DNA of 64,000 nt, from the NCBI RefSeq assembly GCF_003315485.1, contig NZ_QNSE01000008.1, positions 149,421 to 213,420 on the forward strand. The letters are read 5' to 3'. This document shows, in pieces, positions 8,898 to 17,785 of this stretch (its first letter is position 1; each line of letters begins with the position of its first letter). The stretch is from Marinomonas rhizomae (GTDB taxonomy: Bacteria; Pseudomonadota; Gammaproteobacteria; Pseudomonadales; Marinomonadaceae). The translations under genes and the position numbers were made by a program. The notes under the pieces were generated by a model, which saw only the letters and a program-made list of their open reading frames with translations, ran no database searches and was not told the origin of the DNA.

Positions 8898-9887
8898 ATG
8901 AATAAACTTCTTTTAGCCTTAGGTGTTTCAGCCTTATCGCCTTTAGCTCTGGCGAAGCCTGTGATTGCGACCAGTATTAAACCTGTTTCTATGATCGTTG
9001 CGGCGATCGCAGGGGATAAAGCTGAGATACAACAGATTGTATCCAGTACGGCATCCCCTCATGATTTTGCTATGCGTCCTTCTGATCTAAAGAAAATCCT
9101 CAAGGCAGATACCGTCGTTTGGGTCGGTGAATCACTAGAGCGATTCTTAGAAAAGCCACTTGAGAATGCAGATAAAGAAAAGTCATCTATTGAATGGCTG
9201 GCTTTAGATGGTATGGCTTTACATAATTTTGCTGAAGAGCACCATCACGGTGAAGACGAAGCAGAGGAAGAGCATGACGATCACGATCATGAAGGACATG
9301 ATGATCACGATCATGAAGAGCATGATGATCACGATCATGAAGGGCATGAAGGGCATGAAGGGCATCACCATGATGGGGTTGATCCGCATGTATGGCTATC
9401 GCCAGATAACGCGAGAGTTTTGGCAAAGGCCGTGACAGCACGTTTAGTGTCATTGGATTCTGCAAATACTAAGTACTATAAAGCCAACTTGGCTTCGTTT
9501 GAAAAAGGACTTAATGCGAAAGACGCAGAAATTCGCAAAGCTCTAAACAAAGTGAATAAAGTTCCTTATATAGTGTTCCATGATGGTTACAGCTATTTTG
9601 AGCAGCACTATGGGCTAAATCATGTAGGTGAAATTACGGTTAGCCCAGAGCGTAAGCCTGGTGCGAAAAAAGTCGCAGAGATTCGTCATGAAATTGAAGA
9701 ACACAATGTGCAGTGTGTATTTAGTGAGCCGCAATTTAGTCCCGCGATAGTGAAAACTTTGCTGGAAGGTTCTGATGTAAAAACCGCACCTCTAGATCCA
9801 TTGGGTAGCAAAGTGAAGATGGGAACCAATGCCTATTTTTCATTCTTAGACAGTTTGAGTGGTCAATTTCTTAGCTGTTTAGGTTAA
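8898..9887 (+). CDS. znuA: Zinc ABC transporter periplasmic binding protein
   Basis: A 329-residue cluster A-I metal-binding lipocalin-like receptor with a signal peptide (MNKLLLALGVSALSPLALA). It captures zinc in the periplasm for ZnuBC. Metal-site features are SPHDF after the first lobe, the histidine/aspartate-rich loop at about residues 114-155, HHHDGVDPHVWLS directly after it, and the second-lobe FHDGYSYF. Two cysteines (CVFSEPQF and the C-terminal LSCLG) match the disulfide of ZnuA. The loop is built from tandem repeats in the DNA. znuB and znuC are absent here, so the permease and ATPase must be elsewhere. The candidate Zur box upstream supports zinc rather than manganese. Confidence 0.92.
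   Translation: MNKLLLALGVSALSPLALAKPVIATSIKPVSMIVAAIAGDKAEIQQIVSSTASPHDFAMRPSDLKKILKADTVVWVGESLERFLEKPLENADKEKSSIEWLALDGMALHNFAEEHHHGEDEAEEEHDDHDHEGHDDHDHEEHDDHDHEGHEGHEGHHHDGVDPHVWLSPDNARVLAKAVTARLVSLDSANTKYYKANLASFEKGLNAKDAEIRKALNKVNKVPYIVFHDGYSYFEQHYGLNHVGEITVSPERKPGAKKVAEIRHEIEEHNVQCVFSEPQFSPAIVKTLLEGSDVKTAPLDPLGSKVKMGTNAYFSFLDSLSGQFLSCLG
9273..9362 (+). repeat. Tandem repeats encoding the ZnuA histidine-rich loop
   Basis: Three 24-base units beginning CATGA(C/T)GATCACGATC (9273-9296, 9297-9320, 9321-9344) are followed by two 9-base CATGAAGGG units (9345-9362). They encode HDDHDHEG-type and HEG blocks. The unit number could vary by slippage without changing frame, which would alter loop length. 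Confidence 0.9.
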
Positions 9888-9897
9888 TTTCCCCAGA

Positions 9898-9938
9898 CCT
9901 ACCAAAGAGTAAGCGATTAAAGCTTGCTCTTTGGTAGG
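9898..9938 (+). terminator. Long hairpin after znuA
   Basis: A 17-base inverted repeat starting CCTACCAAAGAG, with one mismatch and a 7-base loop. There is no good T-run, so it may be a terminator that depends on other factors or an mRNA 3'-end stabiliser. Confidence 0.55.
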
Positions 9939-9957
9939 CGATCAGCTTTCTCCTCTG

Positions 9958-9963
9958 TATAAT
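9958..9963 (+). promoter_or_regulatory. Perfect -10 box of the kds operon
   Basis: TATAAT, preceded by TG. It overlaps the first in-frame ATG (9962) of the kdsD frame, so a transcript from it would begin near 9970 and could only use the ATG at 10004. No good -35 element is seen. Confidence 0.55.
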
Positions 9964-10003
9964 GATCTCATTTTACGATTATTACATTGAGCAGCGAGGC
10001 TTT

Positions 10004-10990
10004 ATGAGCGATCCAATTAATTTGCATACCGATTCGAGTCCCCACTCCGATATCCTGATTGAAAGCGCTCGACGTACTTTATCTACACAAGCTCAAGCAT
10101 TAGCCAATTTAGCAAACCAAGTAACCGAAGAATTCTCCAAAGCCGTTCGGCTGATTCTTGCCAGTAAGGGCCGTACGATTATTTGCGGTATGGGAAAGTC
10201 TGGTTTAATCGGTAAAAAAATTGCGGCTACATTTGCTTCAACCGGTACGCCAAGCTTCTTTCTTCATCCTGGTGAAGCTTTCCATGGCGATTTAGGTATG
10301 ATTCAGCCTGAAGATGTCTTGGTGTTGATCAGTTTTTCAGGCGAAACAGAAGAGCTGATGCGCTTATTGCCTTCTTTAAAAAGTTTCGGAAACCCAAGTA
10401 TTGCTATGGTAGGAAATATTAACTCTACTTTGGCGAAGCATTGTGATTGTGTACTCGACCTTTCTATTGATAAAGAAACCTGCCCAAATAATTTAGCACC
10501 AACTACGTCGACGACTATGACAACCGCGATGGGGGATGCGTTGGCTGTGACTTTGATGGAGTGTCGGAACTTCCAGCCACAAGATTTTGCCCGTTTTCAC
10601 CCAGGGGGCAGCTTAGGTCGTAAACTATTAACGCGAGTTAAAGATCTGATGCATAAGGATAACCTTCCTGTGTGTACGCCAGATACCACATTGAAAGATG
10701 CTATTTCTGTTATGACGCGCGGCAGAATGGGCGTCATATTAATTCAAGAAGCTGGTAAGTTGCAGGGGATTTTTACCGATGGCGACTTACGTCGTGCCAT
10801 GCTAAAAGAAAGCGAAGGTATGATAAATAAAACAATGGTTAGCTTGATGACCCCTAACCCAAAAACTATCAATGAAAATGTGATGATAGTGCAAGCGGAA
10901 GAACAAATGTTGCGCGATAAAATCACCTTGTTGGTTGTGGTGGACGATGCGAACAACTTATCCGGTATTTTAGAAATTTACGATCGATAA
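10004..10990 (+). CDS. kdsD: Arabinose-5-phosphate isomerase
   Basis: Interconverts D-ribulose-5-phosphate and D-arabinose-5-phosphate, the first committed step of Kdo synthesis for lipopolysaccharide. The protein has an N-terminal SIS domain (GMGKSGLIGKKIAATFASTG, then HPGEAFHGDLGM) and two C-terminal CBS domains (from about residue 200). An upstream in-frame ATG lies at 9962 but coincides with a perfect -10 box. The ATG at 10004 has GCGAGG in front and gives 328 residues, the usual family length, so it is preferred. It heads a four-gene unit in pathway order apart from the kdsA-kdsC adjacency. Confidence 0.93.
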   Translation: MSDPINLHTDSSPHSDILIESARRTLSTQAQALANLANQVTEEFSKAVRLILASKGRTIICGMGKSGLIGKKIAATFASTGTPSFFLHPGEAFHGDLGMIQPEDVLVLISFSGETEELMRLLPSLKSFGNPSIAMVGNINSTLAKHCDCVLDLSIDKETCPNNLAPTTSTTMTTAMGDALAVTLMECRNFQPQDFARFHPGGSLGRKLLTRVKDLMHKDNLPVCTPDTTLKDAISVMTRGRMGVILIQEAGKLQGIFTDGDLRRAMLKESEGMINKTMVSLMTPNPKTINENVMIVQAEEQMLRDKITLLVVVDDANNLSGILEIYDR

Positions 10991-11038
10991 AAAAACGGTT
11001 CAACAAATTTTACGCCGCTTTAGATTTGTTTAAAGTGA

Positions 11039-11932
<894 letters not shown>

Positions 11933-11935
11933 TAA

Positions 11936-12517
11936 ATGGATGAAGCTTTTTTTTCTTCTTACCCTGACGTCGAAGCAGATACCGCTTTGCTAGCTAAGCT
12001 GCAATCCTTGAAACTGGTGGTGTTTGACGTGGATGGTGTACTGACTGATGGACGTTTACTTTATACCGAACAGGGCGAAACGATAAAGCGTTTCAACGTG
12101 AAAGATGGTGTGGCAATGAAGTTGCTGCCAAAGTGGGACGTTCAAGTTGCTGTAATCACTGCGAAAGACTCTGCACCATTAAGGCAGCGGATGAAAGAGC
12201 TAAAAGTAGAGCATTTTTACCCTGGTTGTCATAACAAAGCCGAAGCCTTTGGAGAGTTGATTGGGCGTTTGGGAATAGAACCAGAAGAAGCGGCATATGT
12301 AGGCGATGATGTTATTGACCTTCAGGTGATGCCTAAGGTTGGAGTTGCTTTGTGTCCCGCCGATGCGCATATTTTATTGCAACGTCATTGTCCAATTATA
12401 CTTAGTAAAGCGGCCGGTGAAGGCGTAGCAAGAGAGGTCGCCGATATGGTGTTAGCGTCTAGAATGTCTTTGGAACAAGCCTATGAATTGGCTCAAAAGC
12501 CGGAGTTTGAAAAATAA
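11936..12517 (+). CDS. kdsC: Kdo-8-phosphate phosphatase
   Basis: A 193-residue HAD-superfamily phosphatase, C0-type without a cap domain. The nucleophile/acid motif is FDVDGVLTDGR near residues 33-43, motif II TAKD and motif IV YVGDDVIDLQVM. It removes phosphate from Kdo-8-P to give Kdo. It carries about 25 extra residues before the HAD core. Its stop codon overlaps the kdsB start by one base (TAATG), so translation is coupled. Confidence 0.94.
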   Translation: MDEAFFSSYPDVEADTALLAKLQSLKLVVFDVDGVLTDGRLLYTEQGETIKRFNVKDGVAMKLLPKWDVQVAVITAKDSAPLRQRMKELKVEHFYPGCHNKAEAFGELIGRLGIEPEEAAYVGDDVIDLQVMPKVGVALCPADAHILLQRHCPIILSKAAGEGVAREVADMVLASRMSLEQAYELAQKPEFEK

Positions 12518-13311
12518 TGACTATTCAAACCTTACCTGAGTTTCACATAGTGATTCCTGCTCGCTACGCTTCTCAACGTTTTCCGCAAAAACTGATGGCT
12601 GATTTGGGTGGTAAGCCAGTATTGCAGTGGGTTTATGAGCTGTCACTAAATGCTGGCGCAAAATCTGTAACGATTGCTACAGACCATCAACTCATAGAAA
12701 AAGCGGCTATAGGTTTTGGTGCTTCAGTGGTGATGACTCGCGATGACCATGAAAATGGTACAGAGCGTCTTGCCGAAGTAGCTGAAAAAATGGGTTGGAA
12801 GGGGGGGGAAATTGTCGTCAATGTTCAGGGGGACGAACCTTTTTTGCCGGTTAACTTGATACATTCGAGTGTCATTGCATTAAATCAAGACAAAGAAGCA
12901 GAAATGGCAACGGTTGCCTGTACAATTGATCAGGTTGAAGACTTTTTTAATCCAAATGTGGTGAAAGTAGTTTGTGATGAAAGACAGCGCGCACTGTATT
13001 TCAGTCGCTCACCTATGCCTTGGGACAGAGATGGCTTTGCTAGTAATCCCGAGAGAACAGGCCTATTGCCAGTGGGCTTTCCTGCTCTTCGTCACATTGG
13101 TCTGTATGTTTACCGAGCCAGCTTACTAGCAAGATACGCAGATTTACCTATGTCGCCACTAGAGCGTTGGGAAAAACTTGAGCAATTACGTTTCTTGCAT
13201 CAAGGTATTATAGTGCAAGTGGCGTTAGCTGATGGCTTACCGACTCATGGTGTAGATACGCCGGAAGATTTGGAAAAGCTTCGCTATCAGCTGTCTTTAG
13301 ACAGCATTTAG
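12517..13311 (+). CDS. kdsB: CMP-Kdo synthetase (3-deoxy-manno-octulosonate cytidylyltransferase)
   Basis: A 264-residue cytidylyltransferase that activates Kdo with CTP for transfer to lipid A. The nucleotide-binding N-terminus is VIPARYASQRFPQKLM. ATDH, VNVQGDEPF and the C-terminal GVDTPEDLEKLR motif are all present. It is the last gene of the kdsDACB unit and is followed by a strong terminator. Confidence 0.96.
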   Translation: MTIQTLPEFHIVIPARYASQRFPQKLMADLGGKPVLQWVYELSLNAGAKSVTIATDHQLIEKAAIGFGASVVMTRDDHENGTERLAEVAEKMGWKGGEIVVNVQGDEPFLPVNLIHSSVIALNQDKEAEMATVACTIDQVEDFFNPNVVKVVCDERQRALYFSRSPMPWDRDGFASNPERTGLLPVGFPALRHIGLYVYRASLLARYADLPMSPLERWEKLEQLRFLHQGIIVQVALADGLPTHGVDTPEDLEKLRYQLSLDSI

Positions 13312-13337
13312 CCTCTTTATTTTAAAAGTTTAATGTA

Positions 13338-13371
13338 AACGGCAAGTCTTACTATGGCTTGCCGTTTTTTT
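13338..13371 (+). terminator. Rho-independent terminator of the kds operon
   Basis: AACGGCAAG (13338-13346) and CTTGCCGTT (13358-13366) form the stem, with T7 following. Confidence 0.9.
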
Positions 13372-13614
13372 ATGCTTTTTTTTTGCTCAATTTCACGGTT
13401 CACGCTTTTAGATTCTCTAAAAAAAGTGGGTTTTGAAGGAAATGATGGTTTTTATAAGTTGATGCGAGTGTCTTATTGTTTAAATTTAGGGTTGTTTCTC
13501 TTTAATTTGTCCACTTTATGTAGGAAAAGTGTAAGTATTGAGTTTATACTTTATAATATTGAAATAAATTATATTTATCGTAGTGCCAGTTTTAATTCGC
13601 AAAAGGATAGCATC
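13372..13614 (+). promoter_or_regulatory. AT-rich leader of the first TraF_2-like gene
   Basis: A gene-free stretch although an open frame runs through it. It contains a perfect -10 hexamer TATAAT at about 13552-13557 with a poor -35, and an AAAGGA ribosome-binding site just ahead of the ATG at 13615. Nothing else was recognised. Confidence 0.45.
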
Positions 13615-14895
13615 ATGAAAAAACTCTTACTTGTTTCAAGCAGCTTACTAAGTACCGCAGTCATGGCGGCCATGCCAGTTAACCAACCGATTGGCTCCAG
13701 TTTTACCTTGAGTAGCTCTCCTAATCAACGCGCTTTGGCTACGGCGTTGGGGAACCCTGCCGCACCGTTTTTGATGGTAAATGAACAAGATGACGATAAT
13801 TTTCGTTTTGGTATCCTAGGCCCACTAAGTATTGGCATTGAAATGGGTGACGTTAGTGACTTGGGCGATCGAGTAGAGGAAATTGAAGATATATTAGATG
13901 CGAGTTATAGCACACCTGCAGCAGCTCAAACAGGTGTTGATAAAGCAAATGAAATCCTGAACGGTATAGGTAATACGGCCTATGTAAAGACCTCTGTAGC
14001 TCTTCAAGTGCCTTTAATGCCGGTTATCTATAAAACAGATAACAATGGTGCCTTTATGTTGGATGCAAGCATATCTTCTGTTGCTAAAGCTAATGTTATA
14101 ACTGACGAAATCTCTAATACAGGGTCGACCATTGATGATAATGATACGTCCTTTCAAGCGAGAACAGCGGTGGATCTCGCTATCGGGTTAGGTTACAGCC
14201 AAGCTATGTGGGAAAACTCCCACGGTATGTTGGTGGGTGGTGTTAAAGCCACCATGCACAACATTTCTATGGGGCATGCGCTAGTGGCTTTGGATGATGA
14301 TTCTGATGATGCTGATGATGCCATTTCAAATGCTGTTGATGATGATGCGATAGAAACATCCAATGTTGGTATTGATCTTGGTGCCATTTGGATGTCTAAC
14401 AATTATCAGTTAGGTGTCACTCTAGCGAATATTAATGAGCCAGAATTTGATGGTGTGGCTTTGGATACTAGCTGCACAAGCCGGAGTTGTACTGCTGCTA
14501 GTAATTTAATTGCAAACGGTAAAGTGACCTCAGGTCAGAAGTATATAATGGAAATGCAAACTACCATCGATGCGGCTGTTTCTACATCTGGTAAGCAAGT
14601 TACTTTGGGTATGTCTTATGACACTAATGCTGTAAAAGATGCTGTGGGTGATGAATATCAATGGGCTGCCGCTTCTATTTCTTACTATGGTGATTCACAT
14701 TTCTTACCAGGACTTCGTGTTGGTTACCGCCAAAACATGGCAGGTACTGAGTTAAGTTACGGTAGTTTTGGTTTGACTATTCTAAAACGTCTAAATTTAG
14801 ACATTGCTGTCGCTTTGGACACAGTGGAAGATGAAGATGGTGATGAAATGCCTCGTAGTGTGTATTTTGCTTTAGGTTACGATACTGCATTTTAA
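13615..14895 (+). CDS. Exported TraF_2-like outer-membrane protein, copy 1
   Basis: A 426-residue protein with a signal peptide (MKKLLLVSSSLLSTAVMAA). The open frame extends 87 codons further upstream, but the ATG at 13615 has the ribosome-binding site and the signal sequence. The mature N-terminus (NQPIGSSFTLSSSPNQRALATALGNPAAPFLM) resembles PF13729 proteins often labelled 'conjugal transfer protein TraF' in marine gammaproteobacteria. That name is misleading, since nothing conjugative is nearby. Alternating polar/hydrophobic C-terminal strands ending in aromatic YFALGYDTAF fit an outer-membrane beta-barrel. An acidic Asp-rich loop lies near residues 225-245. The adjacent gene is a paralogue. 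Function unknown. Confidence 0.7.
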   Translation: MKKLLLVSSSLLSTAVMAAMPVNQPIGSSFTLSSSPNQRALATALGNPAAPFLMVNEQDDDNFRFGILGPLSIGIEMGDVSDLGDRVEEIEDILDASYSTPAAAQTGVDKANEILNGIGNTAYVKTSVALQVPLMPVIYKTDNNGAFMLDASISSVAKANVITDEISNTGSTIDDNDTSFQARTAVDLAIGLGYSQAMWENSHGMLVGGVKATMHNISMGHALVALDDDSDDADDAISNAVDDDAIETSNVGIDLGAIWMSNNYQLGVTLANINEPEFDGVALDTSCTSRSCTAASNLIANGKVTSGQKYIMEMQTTIDAAVSTSGKQVTLGMSYDTNAVKDAVGDEYQWAAASISYYGDSHFLPGLRVGYRQNMAGTELSYGSFGLTILKRLNLDIAVALDTVEDEDGDEMPRSVYFALGYDTAF

Positions 14896-14912
14896 AGTGT
14901 AAAGATTTACTA

Positions 14913-14948
14913 AAAAAAGCCGATAACATTCATGTTATCGGCTTTTTT
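14913..14948 (+). terminator. Perfect-stem terminator between the two paralogues
   Basis: A 16-bp perfect inverted repeat, AAAAAAGCCGATAACA, loop TTCA, then the complement ending in T6. It separates the transcripts of the two TraF_2-like genes, at least in part. Confidence 0.92.
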
Positions 14949-14991
14949 ATTACCCATTGTTTACAGAGTTATTTAGGGATTCCGCTTCATC

Positions 14992-16437
14992 ATGAAAAAG
15001 TATTTTGCCATTGCCTGTTTGTACCTTGTTAGCTCATCGGTTACAGCGGCTATGTATACTTATCAACCGATTGGCTCCAGTACGGTATTAGGGAGTTATG
15101 GTAATCGCCATGCCTTGTCTACGGCTATGGGAAACCCTGCAGCTTCTTATCTTATGGCCAATTTACAAGGCTTTCGGGTAGGCTTTCTTGGGCCAATCGG
15201 AATTGGTGTGGAAGGTGGTGGTGTAGGGACTATCAATGACAAGGTGGACGATCTAGAAAGTAGCATTGATACCGATTTTTTAGCAGATCTTGACTTAGAT
15301 GCGATTGAAACAGAAGCAACCAATGTCTATAACAATACGTCAGGTAGTACAGCAGATAAAGAAGCCGCGGCTAATGCTTATATCGTCCAGGAAGTAAATG
15401 CTGCACTTGATGCAATAGACAATAACCTAGCAAGGGTAAGTGACAATATTGCCAGTATTGCAGACACAACGTATTTAAAATTTGCTACCACGGTGCAAGG
15501 GCCTTTTATGCCCATCATCTATAAAACTCGCCGCCGGGGAGTGTTTATGATTGACGCAAGTGCCTCTTTAGTCGGGCGCGCTCAGATCTTGTCGGATGAC
15601 TTGTCTTTGGCTGGCTTGAGCGCGTTGCGCAGTATTACAGACGCAAATGATTTACAGAATGCTGATTTAGACGGAATTGAGTTGGAAACGGATACTTCCC
15701 TCTATTTAAAGCGAGTATCAAATTACAAGTTCAGTATTGGTTACAGTGAGATGTACTCACGCAGCGAAGGAAGTGCACTTATTCTTGGTGGGCGAGTAAA
15801 CCTGCATAAGTTAGCAATGGATCAAAAGCTAACGGTATTAAATGACGATGGTGAGTCGAGTGTTTCTTATGGTGACTTTTTCTTAAGTCGAGAGTCCCAG
15901 TCTGACGGTATTTCTTTGGATTTAGGTGCCATTATTGTTGCTCGTTATTTGCAGTTGGGGGCAACCTTATCCAATGTGAATGAGCCTGAGTTTGATTATA
16001 AAACAATAAGCAGTTGTGTGGGGTTAACTGGTGCTGACTTATCTGCTTGTAGCGCAAGTCATGCTTTTGCTGCTGATGGAAAACTATCATTGAATGAAAC
16101 CTACAAAATGAAAGCTCAGCTGAATTTGAGTGCGGCATTGAAAAGTAAGGATCAGAATTTTTCGATTGCAGGTTCATTTGATGCTAATTCAATTAAAGAC
16201 CCTTTAGGTGACAAATATCAATGGGGTGCGGTATCCGTTTCTTATTTCAGTAATAACTTTTTTTCCATGGGTTTGCGAGCTGGAGTGCGTAAAAATATGG
16301 TAGAAGATGGACTGACCTATTATACAGCAGGCGCAACTTTTTCTCGCCGCTTGGATCTCGATGTCGCCTATGCGCCAGAAAATGACAAGGGAGATTCCGG
16401 TGTGTTTTTCTCGATAGGGTATAGTTTTGTCTATTAA
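14992..16437 (+). CDS. Exported TraF_2-like outer-membrane protein, copy 2
   Basis: A 481-residue paralogue of the preceding gene. The signal peptide is MKKYFAIACLYLVSSSVTAA, and the same opening motif (YQPIGSSTVLGSYGNRHALSTAMGNPAASYLM) and internal blocks (YLQLGATLSNVNEPEFDY; DPLGDKYQWGAVSVSYF) are present. It carries an extra roughly 50-residue alpha-helical insertion around residues 85-150. The C-terminus ends in aromatic YSFVY, as in beta-barrels. It converges on ygfA with only 8 bases between stop codons and no terminator of its own. Function unknown; the duplication is plain. Confidence 0.7.
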   Translation: MKKYFAIACLYLVSSSVTAAMYTYQPIGSSTVLGSYGNRHALSTAMGNPAASYLMANLQGFRVGFLGPIGIGVEGGGVGTINDKVDDLESSIDTDFLADLDLDAIETEATNVYNNTSGSTADKEAAANAYIVQEVNAALDAIDNNLARVSDNIASIADTTYLKFATTVQGPFMPIIYKTRRRGVFMIDASASLVGRAQILSDDLSLAGLSALRSITDANDLQNADLDGIELETDTSLYLKRVSNYKFSIGYSEMYSRSEGSALILGGRVNLHKLAMDQKLTVLNDDGESSVSYGDFFLSRESQSDGISLDLGAIIVARYLQLGATLSNVNEPEFDYKTISSCVGLTGADLSACSASHAFAADGKLSLNETYKMKAQLNLSAALKSKDQNFSIAGSFDANSIKDPLGDKYQWGAVSVSYFSNNFFSMGLRAGVRKNMVEDGLTYYTAGATFSRRLDLDVAYAPENDKGDSGVFFSIGYSFVY

Positions 16438-16445
16438 GCTTGTGA

Positions 16446-17030
16446 TTAAACAATGATGATTTGTTGAGGGCTTAGGATGCCTTGTAATGGCACATCCCAA
16501 CCTTCAATAGGGAGTTTTTTTACTTCTTGGCAGTCATGTGCCAATCCGATTAGTAATGGAGTTTGATCTGCTCTTTTATCTTCAAAGGTTCTATCGTAAA
16601 AACCGCCACCCATACCAAGGCGTCCGCCTTTAGAGTCGAATCCAACCAAGGGTAAGAGGACAATATCCAGTTCATTGCCAGCTAAATACTCCGCAGTTAT
16701 GGGTTCCTTAATGCCAAAGATATTTTCTTGCCAGGTAGTTTCTACACTATAGCGCGCAAATATTAGTTTTTTGCCTTGCACAACAGGAAGATAAGTTTCG
16801 ATGTTTTGTTGCCAAAATAATTCGCATAACAAGTGAGGTGATATTTCACCATCATTGCTAAGATATAGAGCTACGCGTTTAGTAGGGGGGATGGTAAGAC
16901 GTTCCAGTAGTTCTATATAGTTAGAAACTAGAGCTGAGGCGGCATCTAGCTGCTCAGTAACAGGCAGATTTCTTCTGGCTTGGCGCAGTTGGCGACGAAG
17001 TGTCTGTCTAGGATCGAAATGTGAGGTCAT
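16446..17030 (-). CDS. ygfA: 5-formyltetrahydrofolate cyclo-ligase
   Basis: A 194-residue 5-FTHF cyclo-ligase that converts 5-formyl-THF to 5,10-methenyl-THF with ATP. The N-terminal basic helix (LRRQLRQARRNL) and the C-terminal signature GFDSKGGRLGMGGGFYDRTF are clear. In gammaproteobacteria this gene lies immediately downstream of the 6S RNA gene, and it does here; in E. coli the two are co-transcribed. Confidence 0.93.
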   Translation of the reverse strand: MTSHFDPRQTLRRQLRQARRNLPVTEQLDAASALVSNYIELLERLTIPPTKRVALYLSNDGEISPHLLCELFWQQNIETYLPVVQGKKLIFARYSVETTWQENIFGIKEPITAEYLAGNELDIVLLPLVGFDSKGGRLGMGGGFYDRTFEDKRADQTPLLIGLAHDCQEVKKLPIEGWDVPLQGILSPQQIIIV

Positions 17031-17035
17031 AAAAG

Positions 17036-17213
17036 AGTTTCCCAGGTTGCCGTTTCGGCTATTGGCCTTGAACCCAGTGGTTCAAGGTGGAAAGAGCTGT
17101 GACTCTTTAGGCTTTCCGACGCACGGACATGCACACCAAACCAGCAGGCTCTTTCCGGGGTATTACTCATAGGCTCAAGGGCGTTAAGCCGCTTCGAACA
17201 ACCCAGGAAACGA
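17036..17213 (-). ncRNA. ssrS: 6S RNA
   Basis: The closing stem is 13 base pairs: 17199-17211 pairs with 17038-17050, with two G-U pairs. Read on the minus strand it contains CACCTTGAACCACTGGGTTC and TTTGGTGTGCATG..CCG blocks that correspond to the conserved 3' hairpin and central bubble flank of E. coli 6S RNA. It lies between zapA and ygfA, its conserved position. 6S RNA mimics an open promoter and sequesters the sigma-70 holoenzyme in stationary phase. Ends are estimated from the stem. The open frame that crosses it (17027-17335) is not a gene. Confidence 0.93.
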
Positions 17214-17341
17214 ACTCCAGTATAAAGTAACTCACTGTAGAAATCACTCAATAGCACAAATCGTTTTCTGCGTTGTATGAAGAAAATTCGTGTTCTACGC
17301 TTGCAATCAAAAAAGTAGATCAAGAAATAAACCATGGATGT

Positions 17342-17641
17342 TTATTCGTTAACCAACTTTGTTTCATGAGCTAAAGCGGCATCGAGCTGCGAGGTCAGTT
17401 CTCGTAACTGTTGCTCGTTTGAACGGGCGTATTTTCGATTATTAAGCATATCGTGAGTAATATTCAATGCCGCAAGTACGGCGATTTTTTCAAGACCAAC
17501 GATTTTTCCACTGGCTTTGATTTCACTCATTTGATTGTTCAAATACTCCGCAGCTTCTTTCAAATCTGCTTCATGCCCTTTAGGGCAATTTATCTTATAA
17601 TTTTGTCCCAGTATAGCGACTGAAACGGTTGGCTTATCCAT
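17342..17641 (-). CDS. zapA: Cell division protein ZapA
   Basis: A 99-residue ZapA that cross-links FtsZ filaments at the Z-ring. The frame is open 40 codons further upstream, but the ATG at 17641 has GGAG five bases before it and gives MDKPTVSVAILGQNYKINCP, the typical start. LEKIAVLAALNITHDML and a C-terminal coiled coil complete the family pattern. It is the first gene of the zapA-ssrS-ygfA array and is divergent from prfB. Confidence 0.92.
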   Translation of the reverse strand: MDKPTVSVAILGQNYKINCPKGHEADLKEAAEYLNNQMSEIKASGKIVGLEKIAVLAALNITHDMLNNRKYARSNEQQLRELTSQLDAALAHETKLVNE

Positions 17642-17785
17642 ATTGACTCCATTTGATAGCAAGGCCCACAAAAAATGGTCTGTTTTTCCATCATTGGGTA
17701 GCGAATGGCATTTTATGCTGCGACTAAATTCGTTACAATTCCGAATCACATTTATCCACACTGTTTATAGCAAATTGACGCCAAT

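Noticed and set aside
9273..9362. Possible CRISPR-like direct repeats
   Set aside because: Units are contiguous without spacers and encode the ZnuA loop.
9187..9465. Opposite-strand and alternative-frame open frames over the znuA repeats
   Set aside because: They are created by the histidine-codon repeats (RDHHALHD-type and KDMMITI-type peptides) and have no start signals.
13354..13614. N-terminal extension of the first TraF_2-like protein
   Set aside because: The extension runs through the kds terminator and promoter region; the signal peptide and ribosome-binding site place the start at 13615.
17027..17335. Open frame of 102 codons on the minus strand
   Set aside because: It coincides with the 6S RNA and has no ribosome-binding site or protein-like composition.
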